Below are positions 11,167 to 22,416 of a stretch of 29,494 bases of DNA, piece by piece. The notes beneath the pieces are model-generated. The model saw only the letters and a program-made list of their open reading frames with translations. It did not search any database and was not told where the DNA came from. Numbering within the stretch: the stretch's first letter is position 1; each line of letters opens with the position of its first letter. The stretch comes from Conidiobolus incongruus B7586 (lineage: Eukaryota > Entomophthoromycota > Entomophthoromycetes > Entomophthorales > Conidiobolaceae): NCBI GenBank assembly GCA_000697335.1, contig JNEM01010047.1, positions 1-29,494 on the forward strand, written 5' to 3'. Position numbers and translations under genes: made by a program.

Positions 11167-11322
11167 TTAATATACTGGAAAATAATTATATTAAAAATAT
11201 ATTTAATTAAAATTTTAAACACTAATTTTAGTATTTAAAAATATTTATTTTTTATAAATCAAATAATAACAATTTTATAAAATTTCTGATTTAGTATCAT
11301 TGACAAAAAATTAAAAATTGTT

Positions 11323-11817
11323 CTATAACAATATTTTAAAACCATTATATATCATAACACCATCATTATATAATATAAATTTATTAAAACTATCAAATTT
11401 TCGCTGATATGAATAATCAAATTCATTAGTTCTATTCATTGACAAATAATATTGAGCATAGTTTAAATTGAAATTTTCAGAAATTAAATCACTACTCAAA
11501 ATTGATATTTCAAGCTCTGCAAGTTCGCTATTTTAAATCAAAACAATAACAATATATATAATAGTGTTACTAGTATATATTACTTCATACATTAAATAAT
11601 TTTTTAAGCTTGTGATATTTTCTTTATTAGTTAATTACAAGAATTTATCAATCAAATATTGTTGATAATTTTTATCTTTATGTGTTTTAATTTTGTTACC
11701 TTTTACAAATAATTCAGTTAATTTTATATCATAATCATTGTAGAATAATTTTATAAATATCAATCAAGAAATTGGTAATTAATTTATTAAATGTAAAAGA
11801 GGATAAGACAGTCCCAT
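11323..11817 (-). pseudogene. Unidentified damaged coding locus
   Basis: On the minus strand an ATG (11815-11817, MGLSYPLLHLIN) opens a frame that looks coding for about 90 codons but contains TAA, TGA and TAA. It includes DIKLTELFVKGNKIKTHKDK and ITSLKNYLMYE. After a likely 55-nt intron (GTAATA...AAATAG) comes a clean open stretch of about 70 codons ending in TAG at 11323. It contains ELAELEISILSSDLISENF, FDYSYQRKFDSFNKF and ILYNDGVMIYNGFKILL. The phases of the two parts do not match. The mixture of charged and hydrophobic residues is unlike random translation of AT-rich spacer, so I infer a decayed gene. I do not recognise the family. It ends tail-to-tail with the FIT gene and starts head-to-head with ZW10. 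Confidence 0.4.
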
Positions 11818-11913
11818 AAATTGAATTAATTAATACTTCAATTTAAATTATTAATTAACTTGTCACCACTCGTTTTGAAATTTTGAATTATTAAAAAATA
11901 TTTTAAAGTAATA

Positions 11914-14900
11914 ATGACAACTATTTCAAACTCTAAAGATGAAAACATTAATTTTCTACTAAATACAATAAATGATTTAAATAACACTCGAATTCCAGTA
12001 ATATTTATTTGATATTAAATTTATGAATAATGGAATTAATGTGTTTTAGACAGATGTAACAAAGAATAAAAGTTTAGGAATTGAAACAGGAGATTTAAAT
12101 CAATCCGAATTAGAGGAAGAGAAGTCACCGTCTATTGAATTAGATAAAATTAATTTTAATTCTATTAAGGACATTTGGTTAACAGAAATTCAGCAAATCA
12201 AAATTAATTATCAAGTAACCATTTATTGTTAAGAAATGTAATTTAAAAAATTAATTCAACCTTTTAGAGACCTTTGGTAGAAGTATTAAACGAAAGTCAA
12301 GTAGAGAACAACGAATTTCAAATTTTTGATAAGGAATTAATGTTGATTCAATCCAAATATGATACAACTTTAGAGAAATTGAATATCAATGAAAAATTAA
12401 TTAATAATCCTGAAGTAATTTCAATCAATAAATTTTAATAATATTGATATTAAATTAAATGGATTCAATTTAGGATGGTTTAGTAGCTGAATATCAAAGA
12501 ACTCACGCTAATTTAGTTAAATTAAAACAAAAAATTGATAATAGAACCTGTTTGATAAAGGAACTCAACGCGATTAAACCTATATTTCAGTCTAAACTAA
12601 ATATTGATAAAATGATTAAGGAGGATCGGTTAGAAGAGAGCGCTAAAGCTTTAAATCAACTTGTAAATATCATTAAGCTAATTATTTATTTGATAAATAT
12701 CTAATATAGCATGTTTATTAATTAGGTTTTGGATTTGGATAACCTCAATGAAAATCAAAAATCCTACCAAATTATTCAATTAATTGAAAATTGGGAAAAA
12801 TCTACTAGAGAAGAATTAGTTAATCAACTTGTCAAAAAATACTTCGATTTAGTTAAATTAAAGTCTAAAGATCAATTGAACGGTTCTAATTTAGCTCAAA
12901 TATCAATTCAAAATATTGAAGGTAATTCATTATATTTTTCTTTATTTATGAAACTAAAATTAAAAACATATTTATTTTGTTAGAAAGTCACAAATCAATT
13001 AAATTAATTGATTCTTTGGGTTCTTTAAACTTGATTTTATCTCCACTGCATTCTTTTATTCTAAATTCTTGGTTTGTTCCATTCCTAAGTCATCCTTCTT
13101 ATCATCATTTAACTAAAACTGATATCAATGATAAGAGCAGTATTGAATTGACAATCTCTCCCAAAGAAGTTACTAATTTATCGGTTAAAGGTATTTCCAA
13201 GCAATAATTCACTAATAATACTTAATATAATTATGAATTTAGAAAAATTAACTGAATTTAATGGATTAATTAATGCCTTAACATCGTATTTAATCCCAAG
13301 CCCTTTACAGTTAAATTTATGGTTTACGGAAGTTTATCACGATAATTTAATCCCAGTAATTTTGAACAAAATTATCTATAAAAATGTACCCAAATCTATC
13401 CAGCAATTGGACCAGATGAAGGAATTGGAGAATGCTATTCGTGATTTTGAAAATCAATTGATTGATTTAGGTACCAACAACGTAATACATATTCAATTTC
13501 ATTTATGTTAACCACATTATTTAGATTATATCACATCTGAAAATGCCGTGCTGATAGCTAAATTAGATCCTCCCAATTCACTATTCACAGAAAACAAATT
13601 AAATGAATCTCTCCATGTGGTACAGCAGTTACTGATGTATAGCGATCTTGATACTACTCAAGTCTATGAACCTGATTTGGATGGTATAACTAATTTTAAT
13701 TTTTATTCACTATATACTAATTTAAAAAAAATTAGCTGAAACCATTTTCGAAAGCACCAACTTTTTAAAGCATGTGGACGATCACGTCAAATTGTTGCGC
13801 TATCAGCACCCCAGCTTAGATGAACTATTGAACGAAATTCAAGTCAAGAGTTTCCCCAGCTTTCCCTTATGCCTCGTTCCCAATACTGGTGTAACATTGT
13901 TAGAAATTATTAAGCAATTAATCCTCGAAACTTATCAAGCTCCCGATAACTGGTACTATATTTTCCAATGCTAATGTTTATGTATATTCACTTAAATTTA
14001 TTCTAGTAAAAAAGGTCTCATAAACATCGTAATCGACATAATTCAACTCTACATCTCGTTAGCACCAGTTCGAGTGGCCATGAACCAAGACGAACCCGAG
14101 AAGTTCCTAGCACTGATCCATAATGAGAGTAGTTACCTAGCGCATCAATTGTGCACACTGCCCTACCAATTGAATCTCGATTCCAGCAATTTACAATGGT
14201 TCAAGGAATCTAAATACGAATTGGATAATTTGTGTAATTCGCTATGGGTTTTAGCAAAACAGGGAGTTTCGGATTACTTTGTAATTAATTTAATTCAACT
14301 AAATTATTCTTATTTGTCTAATTGATCTTGAATTTAGGAACGCATCAAAGAACAAGTTAGTAGATCATTACAAGATATTGGCAGTTGGGATAATTTAGAA
14401 TACCATAAAAAAGCAGACCGAGTTCGATCCAGTTTAACCGAAGTCATCGAATTAATTTCACCTTTAAAAAATTACTTCAAGGTGTTAATTATTGCTTTTA
14501 ATATTCCATATTTTTAATTAACATAATATATTAGGAAATATTACCCAATACTATCTTCTACGGATTAATGGGGTGGTTACTTCATTTTATAATTGATCAA
14601 ATTGATCAAGAAATTTTAAATCTTACAGATATCTCGGCTGACGAATCTTTAATTATTAAAAAATGCTGTGAACCTATTATTCAATTAATTGAGAGTATTT
14701 TTAACAAATCTGTGATTAATTTAGTAAGTTTATAGCTATATATTGTTGTATATTTGATATTCATTTATATTGCTTATAGTATTTAACCAACTTTAAACGG
14801 TTTAACGCTCTAATCAAGATAATGGACTGTAATTTGGATCAAATATTTTATTTATTTAGTGATGACGAACTTTGGGAAGAGTTCAGATATGATGAAATGG

Positions 14901-14977
14901 ATTATTTAATTCGAGCTCTATTTAGTCATTCGGAAAAGAGAGAAAGTGTTATTAAAAGTATTAAAGAGTATTATTGA
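11914..14977 (+). CDS. ZW10: ZW10 (NRZ/Dsl1 and RZZ complex subunit)
   Basis: ZW10 is a subunit of the NRZ/Dsl1 tether, which captures Golgi-derived COPI vesicles at the ER. In many eukaryotes it also belongs to the RZZ kinetochore complex. Thirteen exons join in frame to 798 residues (human 779): 11914-11997, 12050-12214, 12268-12414, 12474-12662, 12726-12921, 12984-13190, 13243-13470, 13525-13683, 13736-13952, 14007-14280, 14338-14481, 14535-14723 and 14780-14977. The N-terminal third is coiled-coil (LVKLKQKIDNRTCLIKEL). The C-terminal landmarks are diagnostic: HNESSYLAHQLCTLPYQL corresponds to the human HNNCMYIAHHLLTLGHQ region, LPNTIFYGLMGWLLHF and LTDISADES follow, and MDYLIRALFSHSEKRESVI ends the protein as in human ALIRALFQNTERR. 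Introns are 52-63 nt and start GTA, except one GTG (14482). All end in AG. The stop is TGA. There is no damage. Confidence 0.93.
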
Positions 14978-15837
14978 AATAAATAAATCCAATCAATTAA
15001 TTTTAAATTTATTCTAATCTTTGATAAATTGGAAATAATCTTCAAGAATGACTATTATAGTAAATTTTATTTCTATTATAAAATATTTTATATATTTAAC
15101 ACAATATTCGATTCATTATAAATTGATAATATTATAGAAGCCATTATAAAAAGAAAATAATAATTCAAAGTTGTTTGTTGGTAAATTTTTATAAATATTA
15201 ATAAATTTATAATTTTAGTTCAGATATTAAAATAATATGAAATGTAAATTAAACAATTTTAATTAAAAATAATAATTGAATAAATAGTTTAATACATAAA
15301 ATTTATAAATAAAATGATAATTTAAAATATTTTAGTGAATATAAATATAAAATATTGAATAAAAAAATTAAATATATTCAGTACTCTGGAATACTATAAA
15401 ATTAAAAAATTTGAAATATAATATATTAAATAAGGTGGAAATTTGAAATTTAAACAAACTATAGCGGATTAATCACAAGAAAATCAGTCTTAAATTATAA
15501 GGAAATTGAAAGGATTGAAATAAACTAAAAGGAATGATTATGTATTTGGTGAAATAAAGTAGTTGAGTGAATATAATAAAGTTTAAGATAATGATCACCT
15601 TCCGAAAAGTATTTATGCTGAATACTACACGATATTGTACTGAATATTCAAATTACACCCTAAGCGAGTATTTATTCAAATATTCGGACTATAAACAGAA
15701 TTAAAATCGGATCAAATGTAGAATTTTACCTAAATTTCTATATTATATTTAAATAATATACAACTTGATTCCATTATGAGCGATAGCATGCATGTAGGAG
15801 AGCCTGGTGAATACAGCCAAAATATTTTATGTAAGGG
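14978..15837. other. Intergenic region between ZW10 and eS1 ends
   Basis: Convergent spacer between the 3' ends of ZW10 and eS1. About 15595-15700 is less AT-rich than the rest and contains a small hairpin (AGTATT/AATACT near 15609-15628) and repeated ATTC/GAAT words. It could be eS1 3' UTR or a small RNA, but I cannot identify one. No coding frame is convincing; open frames around 15776-16072 on the plus strand are antisense shadows of eS1. Confidence 0.45.
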
Positions 15838-15843
15838 TTTATT
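15838..15843 (-). terminator. AATAAA polyadenylation signal of eS1
   Basis: AATAAA on the minus strand, 22 bases past the eS1 stop codon, is at a plausible place for cleavage and polyadenylation. In such AT-rich DNA the hexamer alone is weak evidence. Confidence 0.45.
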
Positions 15844-15865
15844 GGAGAGGAACAATACGGATTAC

Positions 15866-16981
15866 TTAGACGGAGTCTTGGATCTTGGGTTCCTTGAAAC
15901 CGGAGCGGTCGATCTTGGAACCGAGTTCATCAGCAGCACCACCGTGGAGTTCCATAAGCTTTTGGTAGTCAAGCTTGGGAGACTTGATGATCTTAACCTT
16001 GCGGATGTAGACGTTTTGGAGGGGGTAGATGTTCTTGGTGGCAGTTTCAATCTTGCGACCAATGACTTCTAAGACAAGCTTGTTGACTAACTCCTTAAGT
16101 TCAACAGTGGTAGCTTCTTCAGTGATGATTTCGAACATCTTCTTGCGGATAGCACGAACTTGGGAGTGTTGAGCATAGGTAGTCTTCTTGACTTGGTTGG
16201 GGTTGCGCTTGGTGAAACCAATAGCGAATAAACGGAGTAAGTAACCGTCAGTGGTCTTGACGTCGATGTGAGCGTCAATAAGGGTCTATAAAATAATATC
16301 GTTAGATACAGAAAAAACGCTAAATTATAAAATTAAACATACGTGCCACTTCTTGACAAGAGATCTGATCTTATCGGTGGTGAAGTCCATACCATGGAAG
16401 GAGGTAAGACAGTTGCGACCGACAACTTCGTCACATCTCAAACGGATCTTACGGAAAGAGTTTTCTTCGTCCTTGTTGAGGTCACCCAAGGAAGCTTCAT
16501 AGACACGACCCTTTAAGTAGTCGACAGCGTTCTCTAAATTGGATTTTTAGTAACTCGATTTGGTGAAATTAATACAATGTTGACATACTCATTCCTTGAG
16601 AGCGGTTGACAAGGGTCTTGCCAACGTTGCGGACGGGGAACATAGAGGGGGCTTTAATATCGTACCATTCTTTGCGGGAGAAGGGGTCAACACTAAATGA
16701 TTTTGATTAATAATTGATCCTTAAATTTAATTTAATTTTGTTTCATTATTTTTCTTGTATATTCTTTTATGTTGATAGTTGCTGGTTGTGTTGAAATACA
16801 ATATGTATCTTTTTATGTTGGATAAGTAGATGGTTGTCACTTACACCTTCTTCTTCAATCCCTTTTTACCCTTACTAAGACGCCTAAATTACAAATCAAA
16901 TGTTAGATCATTTTGTTTTAACAATTTTTTATTGTTTATTTTTATTTGATTATTGACTCACTTGTTCTTTCCAACAGCCAT
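15866..16981 (-). CDS. RPS3A: 40S ribosomal protein eS1 (RPS3A / yeast Rps1)
   Basis: eS1 sits on the 40S platform near the mRNA exit site. Five exons (16962-16981, 16845-16883, 16589-16692, 16343-16533 and 15866-16285, in coding order) give 257 residues, against 255 in yeast. It starts [15 protein letters not shown] and continues [61 protein letters not shown] and LMELHGG, all eS1 landmarks. The first exon is only 20 nt, with the intron after codon 6, a common layout for ribosomal protein genes. Introns are 78, 152, 55 and 57 nt. Codon use is far more GC-rich than in the neighbours (AAG, GTC, GAC, CGC, CAC), as expected for a highly expressed gene in an AT-rich genome. It ends in TAA at the family's usual C-terminus, which shows that TAA serves as a stop here. 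Confidence 0.97.
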
Positions 16982-17093
16982 GTTGTATAATGTGGTCTGC
17001 TCTGATACTCAAGTACTGATGCAAACGCAAAAGGAAGGCAATACTATAATAATATGCTTTGTTAAATTCTTGCACTCTTCCCCATTGATTTCT

Positions 17094-17126
17094 CCAATCT
17101 TGATTGGTTAATCCAGATCACGTGAT
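17094..17126 (-). promoter_or_regulatory. Palindromic promoter block of eS1
   Basis: About 113-145 bases upstream of the eS1 ATG are two perfect palindromes. One is CCAATC-TT-GATTGG (17094-17107), a pair of inverted CCAAT boxes. The other is ATCACGTGAT (17117-17126), containing the CACGTG E-box bound by bHLH factors such as Cbf1. GC content and position make a real promoter likely. The factors are inferred from consensus only. Confidence 0.55.
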
Positions 17127-18360
17127 TTTATATTTTTTTTTACTACTTTGTTTTATTTTTTGAACCCTAATTAATTTTTTCCTTTGTTGTTTATATAGAT
17201 TCAAAATATTCAATTATAATTTCATTACAATAAACACATATTTATTATTTATTAATAGTTCCAAATTATTTTCAATTAACATATATTATAGGTTCAATAT
17301 TTTTAAACCCATTAGCAGTGCTTAATTTCATTACTGTATTAGCAGTATTTTTAATACAACTAATTCGAATTATAATAATTAAAACTCACGAATTTATTTT
17401 TGTTACTACTTTATTATAATAATTATACAAATAACTATTAAATTATATTCAAATTATAAGCATTTCAAAAAATAGCAACCACTTTGTATTTTATACAAAA
17501 TCAATATAATAATCCATATGATTTTACCGAATTAAATCCAATAATAAGCTATTTATTATTCAACTTATTGATTAAAGATTTTTCGAATAATACCCAATTA
17601 ATACAATTTGGATAACATTTTTATATTCAATAATCAGTTTGTCCAAATATTTCGAACATAATAGTCAATATTTTGAATTGAATTTTAAGTCTTTAGTTTT
17701 ACTTTTTGATTAATTTTCAATTTAACAATAAAATAACTGTGTAAGCTATATATATTTAATATTTTAAAATTAAATGAATAATTTTTATTTTTTATTGATT
17801 TTTTTTCAATCTCGTTTAATGATGTTTTTTAATTATAAAAATTCAATATTAAGAACATATTATACTTTTTGATTTTTTTTAAAAATAATATAAAGATAAG
17901 CTTTTAATAGTTAAAGATGTAAATTTTTAAAATTTTTTTGCAATGAAATAAACATTTGATATTGAATATATCAAAATAACCTATATTTTTTAATTGATCA
18001 ATAAGTTTATAAATATTATATTATATGATTTTTTATTTATTATATTTTAAATTGTTTTAATAAATTAATTTGAATTAATTTTGTTCAATATTTTTTATTT
18101 AATTCATTTCAAGAGGATAGTTGAAATAAATATTAGCTTTATTAAAAATTTTATATTAATAAGGGTATTAATATAAAAATTATAACACAATTTTACAGTA
18201 TTAATTTGAAATATATATATATATTTCTATATTTCGATTAATATTATTTGAAATAATCAAATTATCAACGAATTTGAATTGAAATTAACTTTGAAAATAA
18301 ATATGAATACTAGTAAAAAAGGATTTATATAATATTTACATTTTATTTCAAAGTTCGGAT
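17127..18360. other. AT-rich spacer between eS1 and ZFAND1
   Basis: Very AT-rich with long T and A runs and a short (AT)n tract near 18211-18224. I see no coding frame, tRNA or strong hairpin. It separates the eS1 promoter from the ZFAND1 3' end. Confidence 0.55.
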
Positions 18361-19384
18361 TTAAATAGCATTCTCATAATCACTCAAATCAATTTGATCA
18401 CTTTCTGAATACTCTAAAATTAAAGTATTACCCATTGTAAAATTTTCAACCTCTTTTAACTTGGTAGAAATTTGTAGTTTTTCACCATTTTGACCATTGA
18501 ATAAATTGATCATTTCCTAAAAATTATTAAATTAATATATTAAATATTTTTAGGAGTTTAACAGCATTTACTTTGTCATTTTTATTTAATCTATTATTAA
18601 TGACATTATTTGCAATGCATAATTTATCGAGTATTTTGCCAATAATCCAATCCTGGTATAATCAAACATTAGTTACTTAATGGTATATAATATTAAATTA
18701 ATATTTACCTGATGAACGAAACTTGGCACAGGATTCAAATGTTTAGGATGGGATTTTGGCAATACCAAATTAAAATAAAATTTAGCATTTGGAGGTATTG
18801 AGTTATCACCTTTAGCCTTCTGTTTAATCAGCATCAACTTGACCATAGGTGACTGTGGCTTTTTGGCAGCTTTGGTCTTTACCAGAGGTGTTTGATTCTT
18901 CGAAGTCAACTCCGTAATTTTTTGAATTTTATTCATTACCTCTTCTTTCGCTTCCTGTTTTTTCATCTCTTCTAATTTTTTACCTTCGCAGTTGTGATCT
19001 AAGAAGGAGCGATGACTTGAATATATTGATTAAATAATATTTTAAACTATATTATATACTAATTACTTGACACAATAAAAATGTTTACAAAATTTGCAGT
19101 AAATAGCCAATAACTCTTTAATGGGACAATTTTCAAAGTTACAAGGTATCTTTGTAGAACTTCTGACAGTTGGAAATTCTATAGTTTTTGTTAATTGGGA
19201 ACATGGGTGTTCTACTGATATGAAATGATGTTGGCTAGAGTATTTAGTTAACAAACTATTGCCATAATAGAAATATGTATAATTACCAAAATGTTAATTC
19301 ACAATTAGTACAATGAAAGGGTAAAAAATCTAATTGTCTACAATTGGCGCTTTGACAGTTATCTCCTATATGGCTTAATTCCAT
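18361..19384 (-). CDS. ZFAND1: AN1-type zinc finger protein ZFAND1/Cuz1
   Basis: ZFAND1 (yeast Cuz1) links the proteasome and p97/Cdc48 and helps clear arsenite-induced stress granules. Exons 19287-19384, 19067-19234, 18709-19015, 18572-18652 and 18361-18516 (coding order) give 269 residues, against 268 in human. It begins MELSHIGDNCQSANCRQLDF, matching human MAELDIGQHCQVEHCRQRDF. The first AN1 finger has ligands C-x4-C, C-x2-C, then TFCQHHFISVEHPC. The second reads PCNFENCPIKELLAIYC...FYCVNHRSFLDHNC. Both fingers are completed only by splicing, which fixes two intron positions (52 and 51 nt). A Lys-rich linker leads to the C-terminal ubiquitin-like domain (KFYFNLVLPKSHPKHLNP, DWIIGKILDKL, NTLILEYSESD). 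No damage. It is followed by the PPR gene on the same strand, 170 bases upstream. Confidence 0.94.
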
Positions 19385-19553
19385 GATGATTAAATTGAAT
19401 TTTCAAGTGATTGCCCCTATTTCAATATTTAATCACATTTATTAATTCAATTTTATGGGTCACATTACAAAAACAGAATCATTAATTAAAATCATAAATA
19501 ATAAAATTAATTTAAATAAATAAGAGTTTATTTTTTAATAATAAAAATTATTA

Positions 19554-22145
19554 TTAATCATTTCTAATATAGGACTTGAGCTTATTGTACAAATCATTAT
19601 CTGAAAAATTAACTTGATTGAGGGCTGATGATAAAATGGATTGAATGTATGGCGGAAGTGTATAACCTTCGAAGGGTGCATGCCTTTTGATCACTCTCAG
19701 TAAATCTTCAAATCGCTCCCATTTAATCAGTGTTTTGATAAGCAATTCAAAATGGCGAGGTGTGATTCGGAATTGTGTTGATTCAACCAATTCAAAGTGA
19801 ATTTTTAAGATGTCTTCAATTTGATCTCGATTTTTGAATCCAATCTCTAATAGAAAGGTGTAGGGTTCGGGTGTTTCGATGATGGAATCCCATTGGTTTC
19901 GGAAGTATTTGATACAGTCATCCAGGTTAGACATGAAACTCAAAGTTCTTAGCAAGAGGATATGGATGACGGAATCTGGTTTCAATTGATATTCTTTCAA
20001 CCTTTCGATAAATGCATTGCATGCATCAACACCCTGGGATCCAATATGGGGTCCTATCAAACATGATAAAGTGATTAAGTTGGGTTTAATACCTTGGTTA
20101 CTCATCGCTTTGAGTAAATTTTCAACTTCTCCAAATGATTCATTATTTATTGCGTTTTGAATCAATATGGAATAGGTAACTTGGTTCAATGGAACTGAGT
20201 TTCGAACCATAAATTCAAACACCCTTCTAACGCCAAGAGCATCTCTTGAAATATTATAGCCCTTTAATAAAATGCTGCATAGTTGGGTGTTGGGTTTTAA
20301 ACCAAATCTTGTCTGCATAGTAAAGACCAAGTTTTCTGCTTCTTTCAATGAGCCATATTTGACCATTGATCCAACCAAATAGACAAAATTCGAGTGGAAG
20401 AGTTGTATATTGACTGATTTCAGCTCGTTTAAAAACTCTTCACAAAGTGAGTAGTTAGAAGATTCTATGAATGGTTTCAAAGCAATATTGATTAAAGAGG
20501 AGGTGGGCAAGGTGTCAGAATCAATGGTATCGAGTAAAATATCTCTTGAAAATGTAGGATCGTGATGGCTGAACAAAGACATGAGATATTTGTAAGATTT
20601 AAGTGATAGTAGGATTTGAAGTCTATCTTTTTGGATATGGTACCACTTTTTAGCCAATGAAACATTACCTGTTTGTTTATATAGCTTGTAAAGTAGTTCA
20701 AATGTCAAGGTATTAGGGGGTAAATGCCATTTCTCCATTTTAGATAATAATTCATGTACCTTATCTTCTTGGAGTGTATTCGAGTATGCTTTAATTAATA
20801 GATTACATATCGGATAAGGGTCTGACTTGCAATTGATAATATTTTTCTCTATTAAATTCGACGCTTCTAATAACTTTCCGCGGTTTATCAGCCTTTGTAC
20901 AGAAGAATAAAGATCGGCAGAGGAAAGTAGCTCATTTTCTGATTCCTGCATCAATTCTGCTGTGTTTTTTGCTTGTGTTTGATCCCATTTTTCCATGAAC
21001 AAGGAAGGGATTGAGGAAGATGAATATTTCGTCAAAGCCGTTATTAATGAAGGGGTTGATGAAGAAATATTTTCGATTAGGTAGTCATAAAAAGATGATA
21101 AGCATTGTCGATAGTGGGGAAGTTGCTCAGATTCAATTAGCGAAATTATTTCATTGGAATACTCAACGTTCTCAGAATCGTTCGTGATGTTATGAAATAT
21201 TTGTTCTAGTATACCAACGGCTTTGGTATATTGCTGATTGAGAACTAGATTCTTGATGGTGAAGACGAATATTGTTGAATCTTCCAGCAGTTTAATATTA
21301 TATTTGTTAGATTTGAAAAGTTGCAAAAATAGACTAGTTGCATCTTCATAGTGCTTACAGTTGAATAAATAGGAGAGAATATGCTTGAAAAATGTGGGAG
21401 GGATGTCAATTTCAGATTTAAGCATTTGTAGCGTCAAGTAATGCACATTCTCGGGATCGCTTCTCGATTTGAAACCAAGGATCATCGCCTGATAGAGTTC
21501 AGTGAGTTCCTTATTGTTTAAATCGGCCATGGCAGTTTGAAACAAGTTGAAAGCAGATTTGGTCATACCATCGGAAGAGAGGGAAAGAATCATCAGAGAG
21601 ATAATATTTATGTCTAGTTTATAATTAGCTCTCTTCATTTCCTGAATTAGAAGCCAACAATCTTCATACTGCTTTGAACTGGCCATACTGAAAGCGAGAG
21701 CGTTATAAGCCTCTTCCTCCAAACCAATATCAAATTTCTTAATATCTTTAAGAGTTTTCAATATATATTTAGTTTTTTGGGATGATTTTGAGTTTTTAAC
21801 AAGGTTTAAAATTTCTAAAAATAAATTTTTAGGGATTTTAGATACAATTTCTTGAGGTAATAAATTATAAGATTCCATGACTCCTTCAAAATCGTTACTC
21901 TTTAAAGCACGCTTTAAAGATGAGAAAATACCATTTTCTTCGGACACATTTCCTACTTGTAATAATAGCGCCGAGTTGGACGAATTGGCAATTGTAGTAC
22001 TTGAAAAAGTTTCGAATTGGTGTGAATTATTCAGACCAAAATAATTAGGAATTAAAGGGGGTAATAAGTAATTAATTCTAAGTTTATGAGCAAATAATGT
22101 ACAATAATTAACATTATATCGCTTCTTATTGAAGCTTTTAATCAT
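19554..22145 (-). CDS. Large pentatricopeptide repeat protein, probably mitochondrial
   Basis: PPR proteins are helical-repeat RNA binders that act mainly on organelle transcripts. This one-exon gene encodes 863 residues. The first ~45 residues are rich in Lys/Arg/Asn with no acidic residue (MIKSFNKKRYNVNYCTLF...), fitting a mitochondrial presequence. Degenerate 35-residue repeats run through the whole chain, for example CWLLIQEMKRANYKLDINI near residue 165 and a clear tandem at about 615-740 (VTYSILIQNAINNESFGEV, then ENLLKAMSNQGIKPNLITL). The layout resembles the large fungal mitochondrial PPR proteins, but I cannot assign it to a named one such as Cya5 or Aep3. Stop is TAA followed by two more TAA in frame. 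It has no internal stop or frameshift, in contrast to the damaged NRDE2 gene upstream. Confidence 0.88.
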   Translation of the reverse strand: MIKSFNKKRYNVNYCTLFAHKLRINYLLPPLIPNYFGLNNSHQFETFSSTTIANSSNSALLLQVGNVSEENGIFSSLKRALKSNDFEGVMESYNLLPQEIVSKIPKNLFLEILNLVKNSKSSQKTKYILKTLKDIKKFDIGLEEEAYNALAFSMASSKQYEDCWLLIQEMKRANYKLDINIISLMILSLSSDGMTKSAFNLFQTAMADLNNKELTELYQAMILGFKSRSDPENVHYLTLQMLKSEIDIPPTFFKHILSYLFNCKHYEDATSLFLQLFKSNKYNIKLLEDSTIFVFTIKNLVLNQQYTKAVGILEQIFHNITNDSENVEYSNEIISLIESEQLPHYRQCLSSFYDYLIENISSSTPSLITALTKYSSSSIPSLFMEKWDQTQAKNTAELMQESENELLSSADLYSSVQRLINRGKLLEASNLIEKNIINCKSDPYPICNLLIKAYSNTLQEDKVHELLSKMEKWHLPPNTLTFELLYKLYKQTGNVSLAKKWYHIQKDRLQILLSLKSYKYLMSLFSHHDPTFSRDILLDTIDSDTLPTSSLINIALKPFIESSNYSLCEEFLNELKSVNIQLFHSNFVYLVGSMVKYGSLKEAENLVFTMQTRFGLKPNTQLCSILLKGYNISRDALGVRRVFEFMVRNSVPLNQVTYSILIQNAINNESFGEVENLLKAMSNQGIKPNLITLSCLIGPHIGSQGVDACNAFIERLKEYQLKPDSVIHILLLRTLSFMSNLDDCIKYFRNQWDSIIETPEPYTFLLEIGFKNRDQIEDILKIHFELVESTQFRITPRHFELLIKTLIKWERFEDLLRVIKRHAPFEGYTLPPYIQSILSSALNQVNFSDNDLYNKLKSYIRND

Positions 22146-22241
22146 TTTCTAAGCATTTAATAAATATTACATTAATTATATCTTTTTTAACCTGCCTTAT
22201 TTCTTAAAATTTATAGTAAATTTGAATTGATTTTCAACTGT

Positions 22242-22416
22242 TATGGGATTGTTTAATCATCTTACTAAACTATTGGCTAATGTAATTTAACCAGATCAAG
22301 ATATTTTGGCTACATTCGAATCTCAACTGTTTCATATCAGAATATCGAATATAACTACAAAAATTGTATTTGAATTGTTAAAACCAATACAATGGTATGA
22401 GCAAAATGAATATTAG
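22242..22416 (+). other. Weak coding-like fragment
   Basis: An ATG at 22242 opens MGLFNHLTKLLANVI, then an in-frame TAA, then about 41 further codons in the same frame (DILATFESQLFHIRISN...ELLKPIQWYEQNEY) before TAG. GC is slightly above the flanks, and it is divergent from the PPR gene. It may be a remnant of a small gene, an exon with unrecognised splicing, or chance. I recognise no family. Confidence 0.2.

Noticed and set aside
15776-16278. Open frames on both strands over the eS1 gene.
   Set aside because: They are antisense or out-of-frame shadows. The eS1 frame matches the family end to end, and its GC-rich codon use explains the open antisense frames.
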